A stretch of 64,000 bases of DNA from Blepharisma japonicum (GCA_949751835.1 CATKHK010000022.1:248001-312000), one strand, 5' to 3'. Counted from the stretch's first letter, positions 19,407 to 31,576 are shown. Translations and numbers: made by a program. Notes: generated by a model from the sequence alone, not told the origin.

Positions 19407-20891
19407 ATGGAGGCCACTCATATCACAATCGCTCACGATTCTGAAGTCTGTCCTCCCTCTTCAAAGTCTATGTTTTCTCATATTCCAGGCTTAGAACCGA
19501 CTGACGACATCGGCAAATTAACACATTTCATTGATTTTGCCCAAAAAGTCAGCAAATATGAAGAAGAAGACAGCGATTTTGCATTGGTTGAGAATAAGCT
19601 TCAATCAAAAAGCAAGGTATTGAGCAGAAGAGGAATTTTCCAGAATAAAGTTGTAGCCCAGAAAGCAAGGCAGCCACCTGTTCCACAGCAGAAAAGTGCT
19701 CAGCCTCAACAAAGAGTCCCTGTAAAAAGAATCTTCAGAGAATTCTCTGTGCCAATTAAAGGAGAATGGCCAGTTGTAGCTGAGCTTGGCAAACAAAACG
19801 TTGACAAACTGTCATATGATCCTCCAGCACCAATTGACATAAGCCAATACTCTTCTGTGTTCCAATACAACAAAAATCTGGACAATTCATATAGAAAAAA
19901 CCCAATCAAGCTGAACACAGACGAAGACACATTTATTGTTCCTGGCTCAGAGGTTCCAGCTAATTTTACAAATGTTTCGACTACTTCTGCAGACCCTGTT
20001 ATGAGAGAACTTATAGAAAATAACGCTGGGCAGGTTTTTATTACCGATGTAATTCTTGCAGCCATCATGACGATGACTAGATCTGTATACCCATGGGACG
20101 TTTTGATCACTAAAAAGAGTGATGGAAAAGTGATTTTTGACAAAAGTAACGACTCCGCCTTAGAAAAAATCACAGCAAACGAGAACGCAGCTGAAAACAT
20201 GCCAGATGAAGACGAACCTGAAGACAGCCCTAAACATCCTAAAAAACTGATGGACGAAGCTTTAAGAGTAAACAGAGCTTTCTTCCTGGCAAGTGTAAGG
20301 CCTCCACCATCAAGTCTGGGCTCTGACCACCCAACTGATGCAGAAACCCCAGGCCATGCTCCAATTGCTTATAAATACAGAAAATGGAAACTATATGATG
20401 ACACCGAAGTTGTGGTCAGAACTGAAATCGACGCTTATATTAGAGAAGAAAGCAAAATTTCTTACGCAAAAGTGTTCGCTGTCAATGAATATGACTCAAA
20501 AATAACTGGAGGATATAGATCACAGCTAGAAAGCCACAGAGGACAAGTGCTGGGAACTGAATATAAAAACAACTCCTGCAAATTATCAAAGTGGGCCATA
20601 AGAGGCTTGCTTTCAGGTGCTGATTATGTGAAACTTGGCTTTGTGAGCAGAGAAAACTTTTCAAGGACGAGAAATCATGAGCTGTTTTATGTTCACTCAT
20701 TTAGGACTCCTGAGCTTGCTGGACATCTTAATTTGAATTATCAGAACTGCTGGGGAGTGTTCAGATCAATAGTGGATACTTTAAAGCAGTCTCCTGAAGG
20801 AAAATATCTGTTGATCAGAGATCCAAATAAATTAGTTGTTAGAATATACTCGATGACAGAGCAAGAAAAAGAAGAAGAAAAATTCAATTAA
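19407..20891 (+). CDS. EIF3D: Translation initiation factor eIF3 subunit d
   Basis: An uninterrupted 494-residue frame from ATG 19407 to TAA. It matches eIF3d along its length: the basic RNA-binding RRGIFQ region, the cap-binding core with VMTMTRSVYPWDVLITK-like sequence, NRAFFLASVRPP, EVVVRTEIDAY and the C-terminal acidic tail. eIF3d is part of the eIF3 complex that loads mRNA onto the 40S ribosome and can itself bind the cap. Its length is near that of the animal protein (about 550). It uses no TGA codon, consistent with strong expression. Confidence 0.95.
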   Translation: MEATHITIAHDSEVCPPSSKSMFSHIPGLEPTDDIGKLTHFIDFAQKVSKYEEEDSDFALVENKLQSKSKVLSRRGIFQNKVVAQKARQPPVPQQKSAQPQQRVPVKRIFREFSVPIKGEWPVVAELGKQNVDKLSYDPPAPIDISQYSSVFQYNKNLDNSYRKNPIKLNTDEDTFIVPGSEVPANFTNVSTTSADPVMRELIENNAGQVFITDVILAAIMTMTRSVYPWDVLITKKSDGKVIFDKSNDSALEKITANENAAENMPDEDEPEDSPKHPKKLMDEALRVNRAFFLASVRPPPSSLGSDHPTDAETPGHAPIAYKYRKWKLYDDTEVVVRTEIDAYIREESKISYAKVFAVNEYDSKITGGYRSQLESHRGQVLGTEYKNNSCKLSKWAIRGLLSGADYVKLGFVSRENFSRTRNHELFYVHSFRTPELAGHLNLNYQNCWGVFRSIVDTLKQSPEGKYLLIRDPNKLVVRIYSMTEQEKEEEKFN

Positions 20892-20946
20892 TCTAACATC
20901 AAATTTATAAAAATTAAGTGATAAATATAAAAATTGCTAAAATAAT

Positions 20947-21438
20947 ATGGAAGAAGTAGAGTATCTTAGCTTTACAAGTTGGTGATGGGAAGGACAAGAA
21001 AAACACATAATAAACCTATCTTTTCATACAATTGAACAAGTAGCATTTGTGACTATAGATAATAGTGAAAGTCAAACTATTGAAAAACTAGAAAACTTGC
21101 AGGGAAAAATAGTAGAGAAATGAGATCTTTTTATTGGGAGCGAGGTCGATATTTTTGGTAAGCCTACATATTTGAAGCAATGCGATATTGCTACAGCTGA
21201 ATGGAATCTACGAAGAGGAAGGCAATTTATTCACATAAAAAACAGACTTAAAGAAGAGCTTGAAAAGTATGAAACTAAGCCACTTCCAAAAAGACTGCTA
21301 TTAAGCTATGACACTAATATTACAGGAGGTTATAACCTAAGAGGTATAATGAACCAAATTATAGAAATTAAAGAAAAGCTTAGCTTTTATCGACCAAAAT
21401 TGGCCTTAAAAATAGCGCCTCCTGATCTTTTCATCTAA
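20947..21438 (+). CDS. Unknown 163-residue protein
   Basis: From ATG 20947 to TAA, with two TGA codons read as W (in FTSWWWEG and VEKWDLFIG). The N-terminal half looks like alternating beta strands and the motif GSEVDIFGKPTYLKQCDIAT looks conserved; the C-terminal half is helical. I do not recognise the family. It starts 55 bases after eIF3d and ends 49 bases before the next gene on the same strand, a very tight tandem, but ciliates are not known to use operons widely. Confidence 0.7.
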
Positions 21439-21487
21439 TTAAACTAACAATTTTGATTACAGTTATCCAAAACATTAATTTTTAAAA

Positions 21488-23858
21488 ATGAATTTAAGAA
21501 ACTCTACTGCGGAAAGTAGCAAAAAATCATTTATCAAGCATGCAAAAAACCTTTCACAGCAAAGTTACATGGAGTCAGAACAAATTGACATTGTCAGCCA
21601 ATTTAGAAATTATAGAAATCAAAAATCAAAATCTTCAATATCCCCTGCAAAAATTGGATCATATTCACAAAGCCCAGGAAAATCGCCAGGACATGATGCA
21701 TTTCACGCTCCTTTCCCTCCAAGCTCAGCACGGCCAAATTCAACTTCACGACAAGGCGCTCTCATTTCAGCAAAAAGCCAAGATTTGCATGTTATGAGAC
21801 CACATGGATCTGCAGCATATTCAACTGATAGAAATATTAATTCAGTTAACAGAAGCCATAGATATTACAATCACCAAGGCAAATCTGAAGATTTTTCTAT
21901 TATTAAGCTTAACGACGCAAGCCCAACTAAATCTTTTATACAAGAAATTGAATTCTCTAAATTAAACGAAGACGAGCATCGGGTTTTTCTTGAATCTTTT
22001 TCTCATTTAAATGCCTTGAAATTTGACTTAGAATTAAATTGAGAAATATCTAATGGGAAAGAATGCGTTCCTCCTGATAAAGGAAATATGGGGACTTATT
22101 ATATATTGAAAGATAAAATCCAAAATTATAAGGAATTAGGACTGAAAAGCATGAAAAACTATAAAAGTGAAGAATTAATTGAAATTTTGAAAGAATACAG
22201 CAGGATTTGTAGAGATATTTTTAGAGGGATTAAGGTTAAAGGAAATAGTAATAATGAAGTAACGATGCTTGAAATGCTATGAAGATTGATGTTTAAGCTG
22301 CTAGATACACTAATGAGAATGCATGAAGAAAGTATAAATGCTGTTGTGGAGTGCACAAGATCAAGAGTAAGGGTTCTTTCTGACGAGCATTTAAAATATA
22401 CACAGCAGCTCCAAAGTGATTATGAGAGGACTATTGCTAAACTTACTGCAGATATTAATAGTAAAAGCAATACAATAAAAGCTTTGACAAAGGATAAAAA
22501 TGAATTACTTGGAATTGTTGCGAATAGAGACCAAAGAATTGCGGAATTAACTGAAATGGATAAACAAGAAGCTTCATGTATTGAGATGAATAGGATGCTA
22601 AGCAAGTTGAATACTTATATAACTGAAGCTGAATCAGAGCAATTGAAGCAAGTTGTTACTTTAAATAACATTTCAAGTATAATGACAATAGCTGAAATCC
22701 TTGGAAAATCTCCTGAGATATTAGAAAAAGAAATACAAACAGCTTGATCTATAAAAGATTCTGCTTTATATCCTGAAATTGATCCTCCTGCAATTTCTTT
22801 GCACCCATTCGCAAAAATAAATTTTTCACTATCAGATTCCCCAGCCAGCTTTAATATTCCTGAGTCTCATTTATTTTTTCAATCAATTCTAGACAAAGGA
22901 AATGGCGATAACGATTTTTGTTTTGAAGTTCTATATGAGCTAATAGACAGATTTTCAAAATCCGACGAAGTTTCTTTTAATACTATAGAAATAGTAAAGA
23001 TATTAAGTTCACAAAAGGATTATAAAAGTAGACTATTTTTGAAAATGATGGGAATTCCTCATCATACATCTATTCAGTGCCAAACTTTTGTGCTTAAAGT
23101 AAACCAAATGCTTAGAACCTATCAAGAAGATAACCATTTGCTGAGTTTAGGGCATTTATATGAATTTTTGATTACAAATTTAAATAATTGCAGGCATGGC
23201 TGTGAGAATATTTTGAGCAGAATTGAATACATTTGTCCTGAATCTGCAGCTAACTTGCCTATTGATACATCTATACTGATTTTGCTCTGCAGACTTGAGG
23301 TTTCTATTGAAAACTCAGGAAAATCCCTGAAATCTCTTTCTGGAAACAATGATCACAGTAATTTAAATATTAGTGACAAATAAAGAATTTAGTGAATGAG
23401 CCAAAGAAAAAGCCAATTTTTGGGCAACAGAGCAGGAAATCCTCATCCTCTTCAATTACCTTGCAAAAGATCATATAGTTTCTATTGAAACGATAATGAA
23501 ATCTATAGAAGAGAGCAATATAATAAGTTTTTCTAAAGAAATAAAAATCCAAAAAGAAGACCTGCTTCTCAAATTCATATACGAATGAGAAATTTTGCTT
23601 GAAAAATTAATCGAAAAACACTTTACAGCCCAAAAACTGCAATCCCACCCCAAGTAATTTTTATTAAGATTTAATGAACTCGTTAGTAGCTTAGGCAGAG
23701 ACGTCCCAGATGCATTGATAAAGCATGCATTTGCTGAAATAATATGTAAAGTTCCAATGCTTGAAGTGTTAGAAAAATACGAAATTGTTCCGCATCCATT
23801 TATATTATCTGATTCCAATTCAAAGAAAAAAATGAAGAAAGGAAAAGGAAAGAAATAA
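21488..23858 (+). CDS. Large unknown protein with central coiled coil
   Basis: A 779-residue protein from ATG 21488 to TAA 23856-23858. It has two introns, 16 bases at 23358-23373 and 15 bases at 23654-23668, and several TGA codons read as W (after LELN, LEML, IQTA, FSE and FIYE). Residues 1-180 are Ser-rich and disordered. A coiled coil follows around residues 280-390 (QLQSDYERTIAKLTADINSK). The rest is helical. It ends in a Lys-rich tail KKKMKKGKGKK. No family is recognised; the layout is common in ciliary or cytoskeletal proteins, which is only a guess. Confidence 0.75.
23358..23373 (+). other. 16-base intron
   Basis: GTAATTTAAATATTAG. Retention leads to TAA at 23381; removal continues the frame into KEFSEWAKEKANFWATEQE. 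Confidence 0.88.
23654..23668 (+). other. 15-base intron
   Basis: GTAATTTTTATTAAG. Retention gives TAA at once; removal joins SHPK to FNELVSSLGRDVPDAL. Confidence 0.9.
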
Positions 23859-23880
23859 AATTTTAACAATATTAATAATT

Positions 23881-24849
23881 TTAATAATTTTCAGATATGA
23901 AAGGACGAAATGTATTTATTCGGTCAAAAATGAAAGAATCAGAGCTTATCAAGTCTAGTGACAATCATCCTAATGGGCCTTTCATAAAATCAGGGAGTGA
24001 AGCTTTTCGAAGTTTATTTCGGGGAGTAGTCTTTGAAATATCAAAACTGACTGGCTTTTTGGTTACAAGTTTATAATTTACATCATAAGGGTCAGGAGTA
24101 TGGCTAGGTTTATAGAAATTGTTTCTGCTCAAATTTTTATTCATATCTAAAACCCCACTTTGCTTAGGCATACAGATATCTTTATTAGGCTTGTATTCTT
24201 TATGAAACTCCATTGATTTAAACAAAGGTTTTCTGCCTGTCTGCTTCTTAAAGTCTAAAGTTGAAACTAATTTTGCAGACTTTAAAGCTATTGGGGACAA
24301 GTTTAAAGTTAGTATTGTGCTTTCATTAAAGTTGCTTGAAGGGGTAGGCTTTTGAATTGTCATTCATTTCATATCTTCAACAGAATTTACCTTTGTAATT
24401 TGATGATCTCTTGATATGAAATTATCATTTTTATTTGTTTTCGGAGAATTAGTAGCTAATTTTTTTCTCTGTGTTTGTGGCCTTGAAAATACTGGAGAGC
24501 CCACATACTTTTTTATAGCTCCAAAGTTGGGTTCATAATGGCCAGGAGGAGGGTTGGGGTCTTTGGTTGAGCGAGATTTATAGTAGCTGATTCTGTCTTG
24601 AGTTTTAAATGATGGCGATGAAATTGAGCTTTGTGAGCTATGGCTAGCTTTTTTTGGTTTAGATGGTGTAGTAATTGAATTTTCATGCACTAACTGATCA
24701 TTTTCAGTCTGATATGGCTTCTTAATATAATTTGGTTTTCTTTTTATATTTCCAGATAAAATGATTTCTTTGTCTTTCAAAATTAGGTACTTGTCAGTAG
24801 TTTGTTTTCCAGCTCTTGATAATGATCGGATTTCTTTTAAAAAGTCCAT
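23881..24849 (-). CDS. Unknown Ser/Lys/Pro-rich protein
   Basis: A 322-residue protein from ATG 24849 to TAA 23881-23883, with TGA read as W at 24364-24366 and 23965-23967. The frame is open a little upstream but has no ATG there. Composition is rich in Lys, Ser, Pro and Asn with motifs such as DPNPPPGHYEPNFGAIKKYV and SPVFSRPQTQRKK. The PPPGHYEP phrase resembles the PGPGxY repeats (SHIPPO or STPG) of sperm and ciliary microtubule proteins, here as a single weak copy. Only 22 bases separate its stop from the stop of the previous gene, so their 3' ends must nearly overlap. Confidence 0.65.
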
Positions 24850-25050
24850 TAATGCCTCATATATAATAATGGCGAGGTCATGAAAATGCAATGTAACAGC
24901 TTATATAAATAACTAATTCATACATAATATAAGATATTAAAGCTAATTTGCTAAAAGATACTTATTATATATTAGTTAAAATAGATTTACGTTTATGAGG
25001 TATTAATTTATTAAAAAATTTCTTATCTATTTCATAACTCAAACAAAAAT

Positions 25051-25920
25051 ATGAAAATAAGCCAATTACTTGACTCAAAAGATGACCAAAATGAAATTGA
25101 ATCAAAATACCTATGATATACAACGCAAAAAACAACAAATCGAATTAATCTCTCTGTGTTTACAATAGATCTTTCTTGGAAACAAGATAATCTTTATATA
25201 CTTTCTAGCTTGGCTCTTCCTAATAATAAAATTTATGGAATTAAAATTAAAACTTTAGGCGAGAATCTCCAAAACCAATTCATCATGGATGAAAATTTCA
25301 ATATAAAAATAATAGAAAGCACAAATGAAAAGAACAAATTTTTCAATTTCTTTGCCTCTTGCTATTATAATGACTCTATTTTTACTTTTGAATCTTATGC
25401 TGATATATCCAGCAACAACGCAATACAATTAAGTAAAAGATATTTAATTTCCAAGGATAAATGAGTCTGCTTGAGTCCTTTACCTTTCAAATCTCCAATT
25501 TCTTGTATAGGATTTAGCCAAAAAATTCTTATTACTGTTGAAAGCTCTGAAAAATATGGAATATGGTTATATGATATAATTCTGGATTCTTATACCTATG
25601 ACATTCCTTTTAATAATCTTGAGAAAAATTATTTAAAAGCATTGATTAAAAGCCAAGGACAAATTTATTTAATTATTACTTATTATAAATTTTATGAAAT
25701 TTACTCCACTGACGATCCTTTGTCAGAATGGGATTTCGTTTGCTGCTTTCAGGATTCTTTAATTTATTTAACTTTGAGTACTAAAGCATTTTATGAAGGG
25801 TCAATTTATTATCTTAGAGAGAACTCATTTTTATATGAATTTAAGTTGTCAAATTATAAGTCAAAAGCAGTTGGAGACTTAAGAGAAACTTGTCTTAATC
25901 AAAAAATTCAAAGTATATAG
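25051..25920 (+). CDS. Unknown protein, possibly beta-propeller-like
   Basis: A 289-residue protein from ATG 25051 to TAG, with TGA read as W in KYLWYTTQK and KDKWVCLSP. It is made of short alternating strands with Tyr, Ile, Ser and Asn and few charged helices (CIGFSQKILITVESSEKYG, IYYLRENSFLYEFKLSNYK), as in kelch- or WD-like propellers, but no diagnostic repeat can be seen. Divergent from the gene at 23881, about 200 bases apart. No function is assigned. Confidence 0.6.
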
Positions 25921-26231
25921 ATAAATAGTAATTATTTAAATCTCAAATATATAAATATTGTTGCTCTCAAAGCTAAACAATTTATTCATAAAATCGAAGA
26001 TATAGCTAAAAAATTATTAACAATCATATTTGATTTTCAAAAAATTAATTTTTTTGTATTGCAAATATTATCTCCAGTAACTATTTCTTCATTCTCAATG
26101 GCCAGTATAAATTTAAAATGTCAAGCCTAACCATCATAATTTCTCCAGCATCAGGCTGTATATTATCTAAAAATACCTTTAATATTATTTTGCAACGTTA
26201 TTCAAACACAATTGATAATAAATCTTGAAAT
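25921..26231. other. AT-rich intergenic region
   Basis: Presumed 3' flank of the previous gene and promoter of the EF-hand gene. No open frame or RNA is seen. Confidence 0.5.
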
Positions 26232-26885
26232 ATGAGCTCAATAACATCTGTAACTTCTATTTAGAAATCAGAAGTCAGAAACTGGCTTAGGACACATGGA
26301 AAGCGTAAATATATTGGTTTTGATGACGATGATCGGTGCAAGCTTAGAAGATATTTCAGCACACTTGATGAAAATAAGCATGGTAATTTCTAATAAGGAT
26401 GCATTGGATACAAAGAGCTTGAAGATCCTTTAATTGCCTTAGGAATTGCAGAAACACGTCAGCAAGTTGAGGAAATGGTTAAAAGTGTAGACTTTGACGG
26501 ATCTGGAAGCATTGAATTTGAGGAATTTTTAACTATTTTGAGAGGATCAAAAGGAAACGCTGCAATTGCTAATTTTTTTAAAGGACTTATAGAGGGAACT
26601 CTTATAAAAGACGCCAAAACTTTGCCTTTGAAGCTAGTTGTTAGTGCTTATAGAAGAAAAATGCTTATGGATGCTCTGATGGCAAAAGAGACTACCAAGA
26701 AAGAAAAAGGAGAAAGAGTGATGAAGGCATTTTCACGGCAAATAAACAATAATAGAAGAAGAGACACCAATCTTGAAGGTGTCGGAGCTGATCTTAGGGT
26801 TGGATTTCCAAAACTCCCAAGAATTATTGAAGACAGCGGGACTCCTATTGAAAAAATTAAAGAAATTCTCAAAAAACATAAATAA
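26232..26885 (+). CDS. EF-hand calcium-binding protein
   Basis: A 207-residue protein from ATG 26232 to TAA with two 15-base introns (26250-26264 and 26383-26397). Two EF-hands are read after splicing: DENKHGCIGYKEL, split by the second intron, and DFDGSGSIEFEEF. The second loop has all canonical ligands; the first has Asn and His in place of acidic residues and may bind weakly. A basic helical C-terminal region (SAYRRKMLMDALMAKETTKK) follows. Likely a calmodulin-like sensor; target unknown. Confidence 0.85.
26250..26264 (+). other. 15-base intron of the EF-hand gene
   Basis: GTAACTTCTATTTAG, six codons after the ATG. Retention gives an in-frame TAG; removal links MSSITS to KSEVRNWLRTHG. Confidence 0.85.
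26383..26397 (+). other. 15-base intron inside the first EF-hand
   Basis: GTAATTTCTAATAAG. Retention gives TAA TAA; removal restores the loop DENKHGCIGYKE. Confidence 0.92.
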
Positions 26886-26986
26886 TCTGAAAAATCTATC
26901 ATTTTATCTATCCTTAATTAATCTTAATGTTATATCTCTCCCACCATTTTAAAATATTTTTATTCTTAATTATTTATATTAATTAT

Positions 26987-28453
26987 ATGAAAATTATTTT
27001 GCTAGTTTTATTCTCCATCCAGCTTTCATTAAGTTTACCATCAGGCCTTAGCCTGGTATTTTCAGAGAAAGCTATAAATGGATTTAAAGCCATTTGGTTA
27101 AAAGAAATTTTGGCTGAGCTGCACAATCTGGAAATCCCAAGCCAATCTTTCAAAACAGGCAAAGGAATATTAACTACAAAGTGGGACTTATATGATTTTT
27201 CTTTAACTAATATCCAGTTTGACATTGATTCAACCCAAATAAATATTATAGACACAGACATTGTTGTAGTAGACATAGAAGATTTTCTTTGTGAAATATT
27301 TTTCAAATGAAATAGCACAAGTGAGCTGGATGAGGACTCAGGATCTGCAAACTTAAGTCTCCAAAATACAATTATTATGTCCAAAAGCACTTTATATGCA
27401 TCGAATTGGCATTTAGGTGTTTCAATTAATGAACTTGAGTTAAAAATTGGAAATTTTGACATAGAAGTTTATGATAGTAAAAATGCAAAAATTGTAAATT
27501 GGCTTACTCACAATATTAATGCAAAAATAAAAAGTATATTGGAAAAAGAGATTTCTAAGAATATAAAACACACAATAGACTATATTATTAATATTCAATT
27601 AAGCCAATTGCCAACACTAATTGAAGTTCCAAATACTCCTTTTTCTTTTAGTGTTGCATTGCCTTATGGCCCTTATATAAACTCAGGCTTTATAAAAATT
27701 GACATATTAGGCATTTTTGTAGCAAAAAATGAGCCAAATTTATCTCCTCAAATCCCACTCCCTGTTGATTTATTACGAAATCAAGAAAACGAGCTCGATT
27801 TGCAGCTTTTCATCTCAGATTATACAATAAATTCTGCACTATATTCAATGTATTCTTTAGATATGTTTGATCTTACAATTCGTCAAAAAGACCTGCCTTC
27901 ATGGATAAAGCTTACGACGTCATTTGTTGAAGTAATTTTGCCAGGGATAGAAGCAGCATATGGTCCAAAGCTTCCTTGCGAAATTAATTGTTCAGCAAAG
28001 AAAGTTCCACTTCTAAATACTCATGAATTTACTCAAGGGTATATTATTGGATTAGTAAATGGTTCTGCTCTGATTCAATGTTCAGTAGAGGTTGTTGATC
28101 ATGGCAAAGCAATTGAAATTGAATCAACTTTAAACTCAAAAATTTCTGTCATACTTGCTGATGGAGTTTTGAAAGGAGAAATAACGGAATTAAGGGTAGA
28201 AAATATGAATGTTACAGAAAGCAATCTTAGTACTGAAATTGATACAAAAGGACTTACTGAAAATTTGAATAATTTGATTGAAATTTCGATTTCAGAAATA
28301 AATGAGTCTGTGTTTGGAAAAGGATTTAAACTGTCTTATCTTGAAGCTCTTGATATAGAGAAATCGAGAATGAGCGTAAAAACAGGCTATTTTCATATTC
28401 AAGTAGAACCTAATTATCCAGCTTTAATTAATAAAGAGTATTTTGAAGTCTAA
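26987..28453 (+). CDS. BPI/LBP-family secreted lipid-binding protein
   Basis: A 488-residue protein ending at TAA. I place the start at ATG 26987, which opens a clean signal peptide (MKIILLVLFSIQLSLSLPSG); an in-frame ATG at 26927 would add 20 AT-encoded residues. One TGA is read as W (FFKWNSTSEL). The length, the alternating amphipathic strands, LPSWIKLTTSFVEVILPGIE and two Cys in LPCEINCSAKK fit the bactericidal permeability-increasing/LPS-binding/CETP family, which forms two lipid-holding barrels. Sequence identity is low, so the family call rests on layout and needs a profile search. Confidence 0.65.
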
Positions 28454-28762
28454 AAAGCTTCTTCAAAATTAATAGTATCTTTACAATTTAAAAATAAATT
28501 TCCTCTGTTAGTAAGCTAGAATATAATAAAAATTGACTAGAATATGAAAGCAGGTTTTAAAATATAACAAACTTGTTAGTAACTATTTAGATTTAATTTA
28601 TTCATTATTTTCAATGCCCCCCACTTAAGTATTCTAATTATTTCGAAAGATGCATTAGTATGAAATCTTTCTAACAACAGAAATAAAAATAAATTCAAAA
28701 TCCGTTTATTTCTTGTAAATTTCTAAATTTTATGCGATTCTGATCAATTTATGCAAAAATAA
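28454..28762. other. AT-rich intergenic region
   Basis: Tandem gap on the plus strand; no gene, RNA or repeat is seen. Confidence 0.5.
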
Positions 28763-29248
28763 ATGGTGGTAATTTCTTACGCTTCTGATCTTGCTTCAGG
28801 ACTCGGATTGATTTTATTTATTTCACAAGTGGCTCTCTATCTTATCATGAGGTTCAGAATGACTATTGGCAAAACTATAATTAAGCTAATTCCTAATCAA
28901 GTTCTATACATCTGCTATGGAATGATTGGGATTTTACTCTTAAATTCCCTATATCTTGCATACATGACAAACACAGGGTATTATCAAGCATTGCTGTTTT
29001 TTGACCTCGTTGTCATGTTTAGCTATAACCACGATTATTGTGTAATTTGGGATGAGCTTGAACTTACGACTCAAAAGCTTGAAAATCTTAAAATTCACGC
29101 TGAGGTGCAAGCTGATGAATATGTAAAAGCAGTTAACCAAGAAATTCCATTAGACAAGATGATGGCATCTCAAGCCAAAAAAGTATCAGAAGAAATAATC
29201 ACAGGCAGTGAAGATAACCCAGAACCTATTAAAGATAAAGACTTGTAG
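28763..29248 (+). CDS. Small membrane protein with three helices and a coiled tail
   Basis: A 161-residue protein from ATG 28763 to TAG. Three hydrophobic segments lie at about residues 8-28, 44-66 and 74-88, followed by a charged helical tail (ELTTQKLENLKIHAEVQADE) and an acidic end. This layout recalls BAP29/31-type ER proteins, but no sequence signature supports it and the final residues lack a KKxx motif. No function is assigned. It has no TGA codon. Confidence 0.7.
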   Translation: MVVISYASDLASGLGLILFISQVALYLIMRFRMTIGKTIIKLIPNQVLYICYGMIGILLLNSLYLAYMTNTGYYQALLFFDLVVMFSYNHDYCVIWDELELTTQKLENLKIHAEVQADEYVKAVNQEIPLDKMMASQAKKVSEEIITGSEDNPEPIKDKDL

Positions 29249-29320
29249 TAAATTTTTAAAATGTAATAAATTATCAATCCCTCCATTTTATTCTTTACAC
29301 TCGTATATTTAAATCTTAAA

Positions 29321-31576
29321 ATGGAAGAGCCTGACTCATCTCCTAATATCAGAGTCATCTGTAGATTTAGGCCCCTAAACCAAAAAGAAAAAGAAATGGG
29401 TGAAAACACTTCAATTGAATTCTGTGAAGACAATAAAACCATAATCATCAATTCTGCATTAGATAATCAAGAACCTCTCAGATTTAATTTTGATCATATA
29501 TTTACCCCTGCCTCCAAACAAATAGATGTATATAAAATCGCTGCAATTCCTACAGTTGAAGCTGTTATGCAAGGCTTCAATGGTACTGTTTTTGCTTATG
29601 GCCAAACATCATCTGGGAAAACTTTTACAATGACTGGCGTTTTGTCAGACCCAGAGTTAATGGGAATTATCCCAAGGATGGTAGGAACTGTCTTTGAGAA
29701 AATTTCTACTGCAGATGCAAGTGTAGAGTTTTCTGTGAAAGTAGCATACGCTGAGATTTATATGGAAAAAATCAAAGATTTGCTTGATCCTTCAAAAACT
29801 GACTTGAAAATTAGAGAAGATAAAACTCGTGGAATTTATATTGAAGATTTGACTGATAGATATGTAGGATGTGAGGAAGAAGTGTATGATTTGATGAAGG
29901 TAGGGACTGATAATAGAGAAGTAGGGTATACACATATGAATGCCGGGTCGTCAAGATCCCATTCAATTTTTATTATTACGATTACACAAACTAATGCACA
30001 GTCATTTTCTACGAAATCTGGAAGGCTATTTTTAGTTGATTTGGCGGGGTCAGAAAAAATTGCGAAAACTGGAGCTGAAGGAAAAAGATTGGAAGAAGCA
30101 AAAATGATTAATAAATCACTTACAGCTTTAGGGCAAGTTATCAATGCTTTAACTGATGGCAAGTCAACACATGTACCATATAGAGATTCCAAGCTAACAA
30201 GAGTGCTTCAAGATTCATTAGGAGGAAACGCCAAAACTTCATTAATTATTACCTGCTCTCCTTCTCCTTACAACGAAGATGAAACAGTGAGTACTCTCCG
30301 ATTCGGGATACGCGCCAAATCTATCAAAAATAAGCCAAAAATAAACAGAGAATACACTGTATCCGAGCTGAAACTTCTCCTCGCGCAAACTAAAGAAGAA
30401 TTAGAAAAAAAAGAAAAACAAATCAAAGCCTATACAAGGTCTCTAGAAAAAAATGGAATACCTTTGCCTGAAGAAGACACTAATAATTCTGTAGAAGAAG
30501 AAGACAAAAAAGTCGAAGTCGATGAAACTTCATCTAAAAGTGCTGCCCAAGCAGAAGTTATAGAAGAACTAGAAGCTGTAAGAACTGAGCTTGATAACCA
30601 AAACTGCTTAGTTCAAATTCTTTCAGATCAAATAAATAAAATCCAAGCTGAAAGGCTTGACTGAGATATCATGAAAAGCAGTTTAATTGAAGAAAAAGAA
30701 AATTTAGAAGGGAAAATAAGCGAGTTTGAAAAAGAAATAAAAATAAAGGAAGCTTCGTTTGGCATTTTAGAGTCACAAAACGAAGAGCTCCAAAGAACAA
30801 TTCAAATACTAAAACAGCAGAATTATGAGTTGGACCAAATGATCACGACAAAAAATTTCGAAGTTGAAAGATATTTAGGAAAATCCAAAAGCCAAGAAGA
30901 TGCAATAAGCGATCTTCAAGGACAAGTCCAAGCTGAAAGAGAGAAAGCAGCCAAAATATTACAAGATTTTTCAGAAATCCAGCAAAAGCTTAACACAAGC
31001 TCAGAAATTGTTCAAACAAAAGAAATTGAATCTTTGAAGTATGAAAAGCTAAAAGAGCTATGGAATGAGGAGAAAAAGAGCTTAATTACAGAGCTTCAAA
31101 ATAAAGTTATGAAAGTCACTGACATCAGAAAAGATTTAGATGACACAAGAAGGGCTTTTAAAAACTTGCAAGCATTATTATTAGAAAGCGATTCACAGCT
31201 AAGGCAAAAAAATGAGCAATATCTGAAAAACCAAGAAAGGTTGTATCAGGTATTAGAAGATATGATTACTCAAAATACATTGTTTAAACTTGATAAGCAA
31301 GCAAGTGAAAACAAAGTTAATAAATTCCAGGAAAAAGCGCAAAAACTTGAAGAAGAAGTCAGAAAATATAAAGAAAAATTGCTGCAAGCGGAGCTTAAGC
31401 TGACTACACTTGATGATGCGGGGATATCAAGAATTCCTCAAATGAAATTAACAAGAAATCAAACTGCGCAGCTGAAAAAAACTATTAAAGGAGGAGTAAA
31501 ATCTAATTTGCCCGGAGTCCATCAGAGGTATTACTCAAGCATTGATGGGGCAAAAGCTGGTAAAGAAGATAATTAA
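29321..31576 (+). CDS. Kinesin-1-like motor protein
   Basis: A 751-residue protein from ATG 29321 to TAA, with one TGA read as W at 30662-30664. The motor domain is N-terminal (residues 9-340): NIRVICRFRPLN, P-loop GQTSSGKT, switch I NAGSSRSH, switch II LVDLAGSEK, and VPYRDSKLTRVLQDSLGGN. A neck (KSIKNKPKINREYTVSELK) and long coiled coil follow. Motor sequence and layout match conventional kinesin heavy chain (kinesin-1), which walks to microtubule plus ends with cargo. It is shorter than the roughly 960 residues of animal KIF5, and the IAK tail motif is not seen. Confidence 0.93.
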
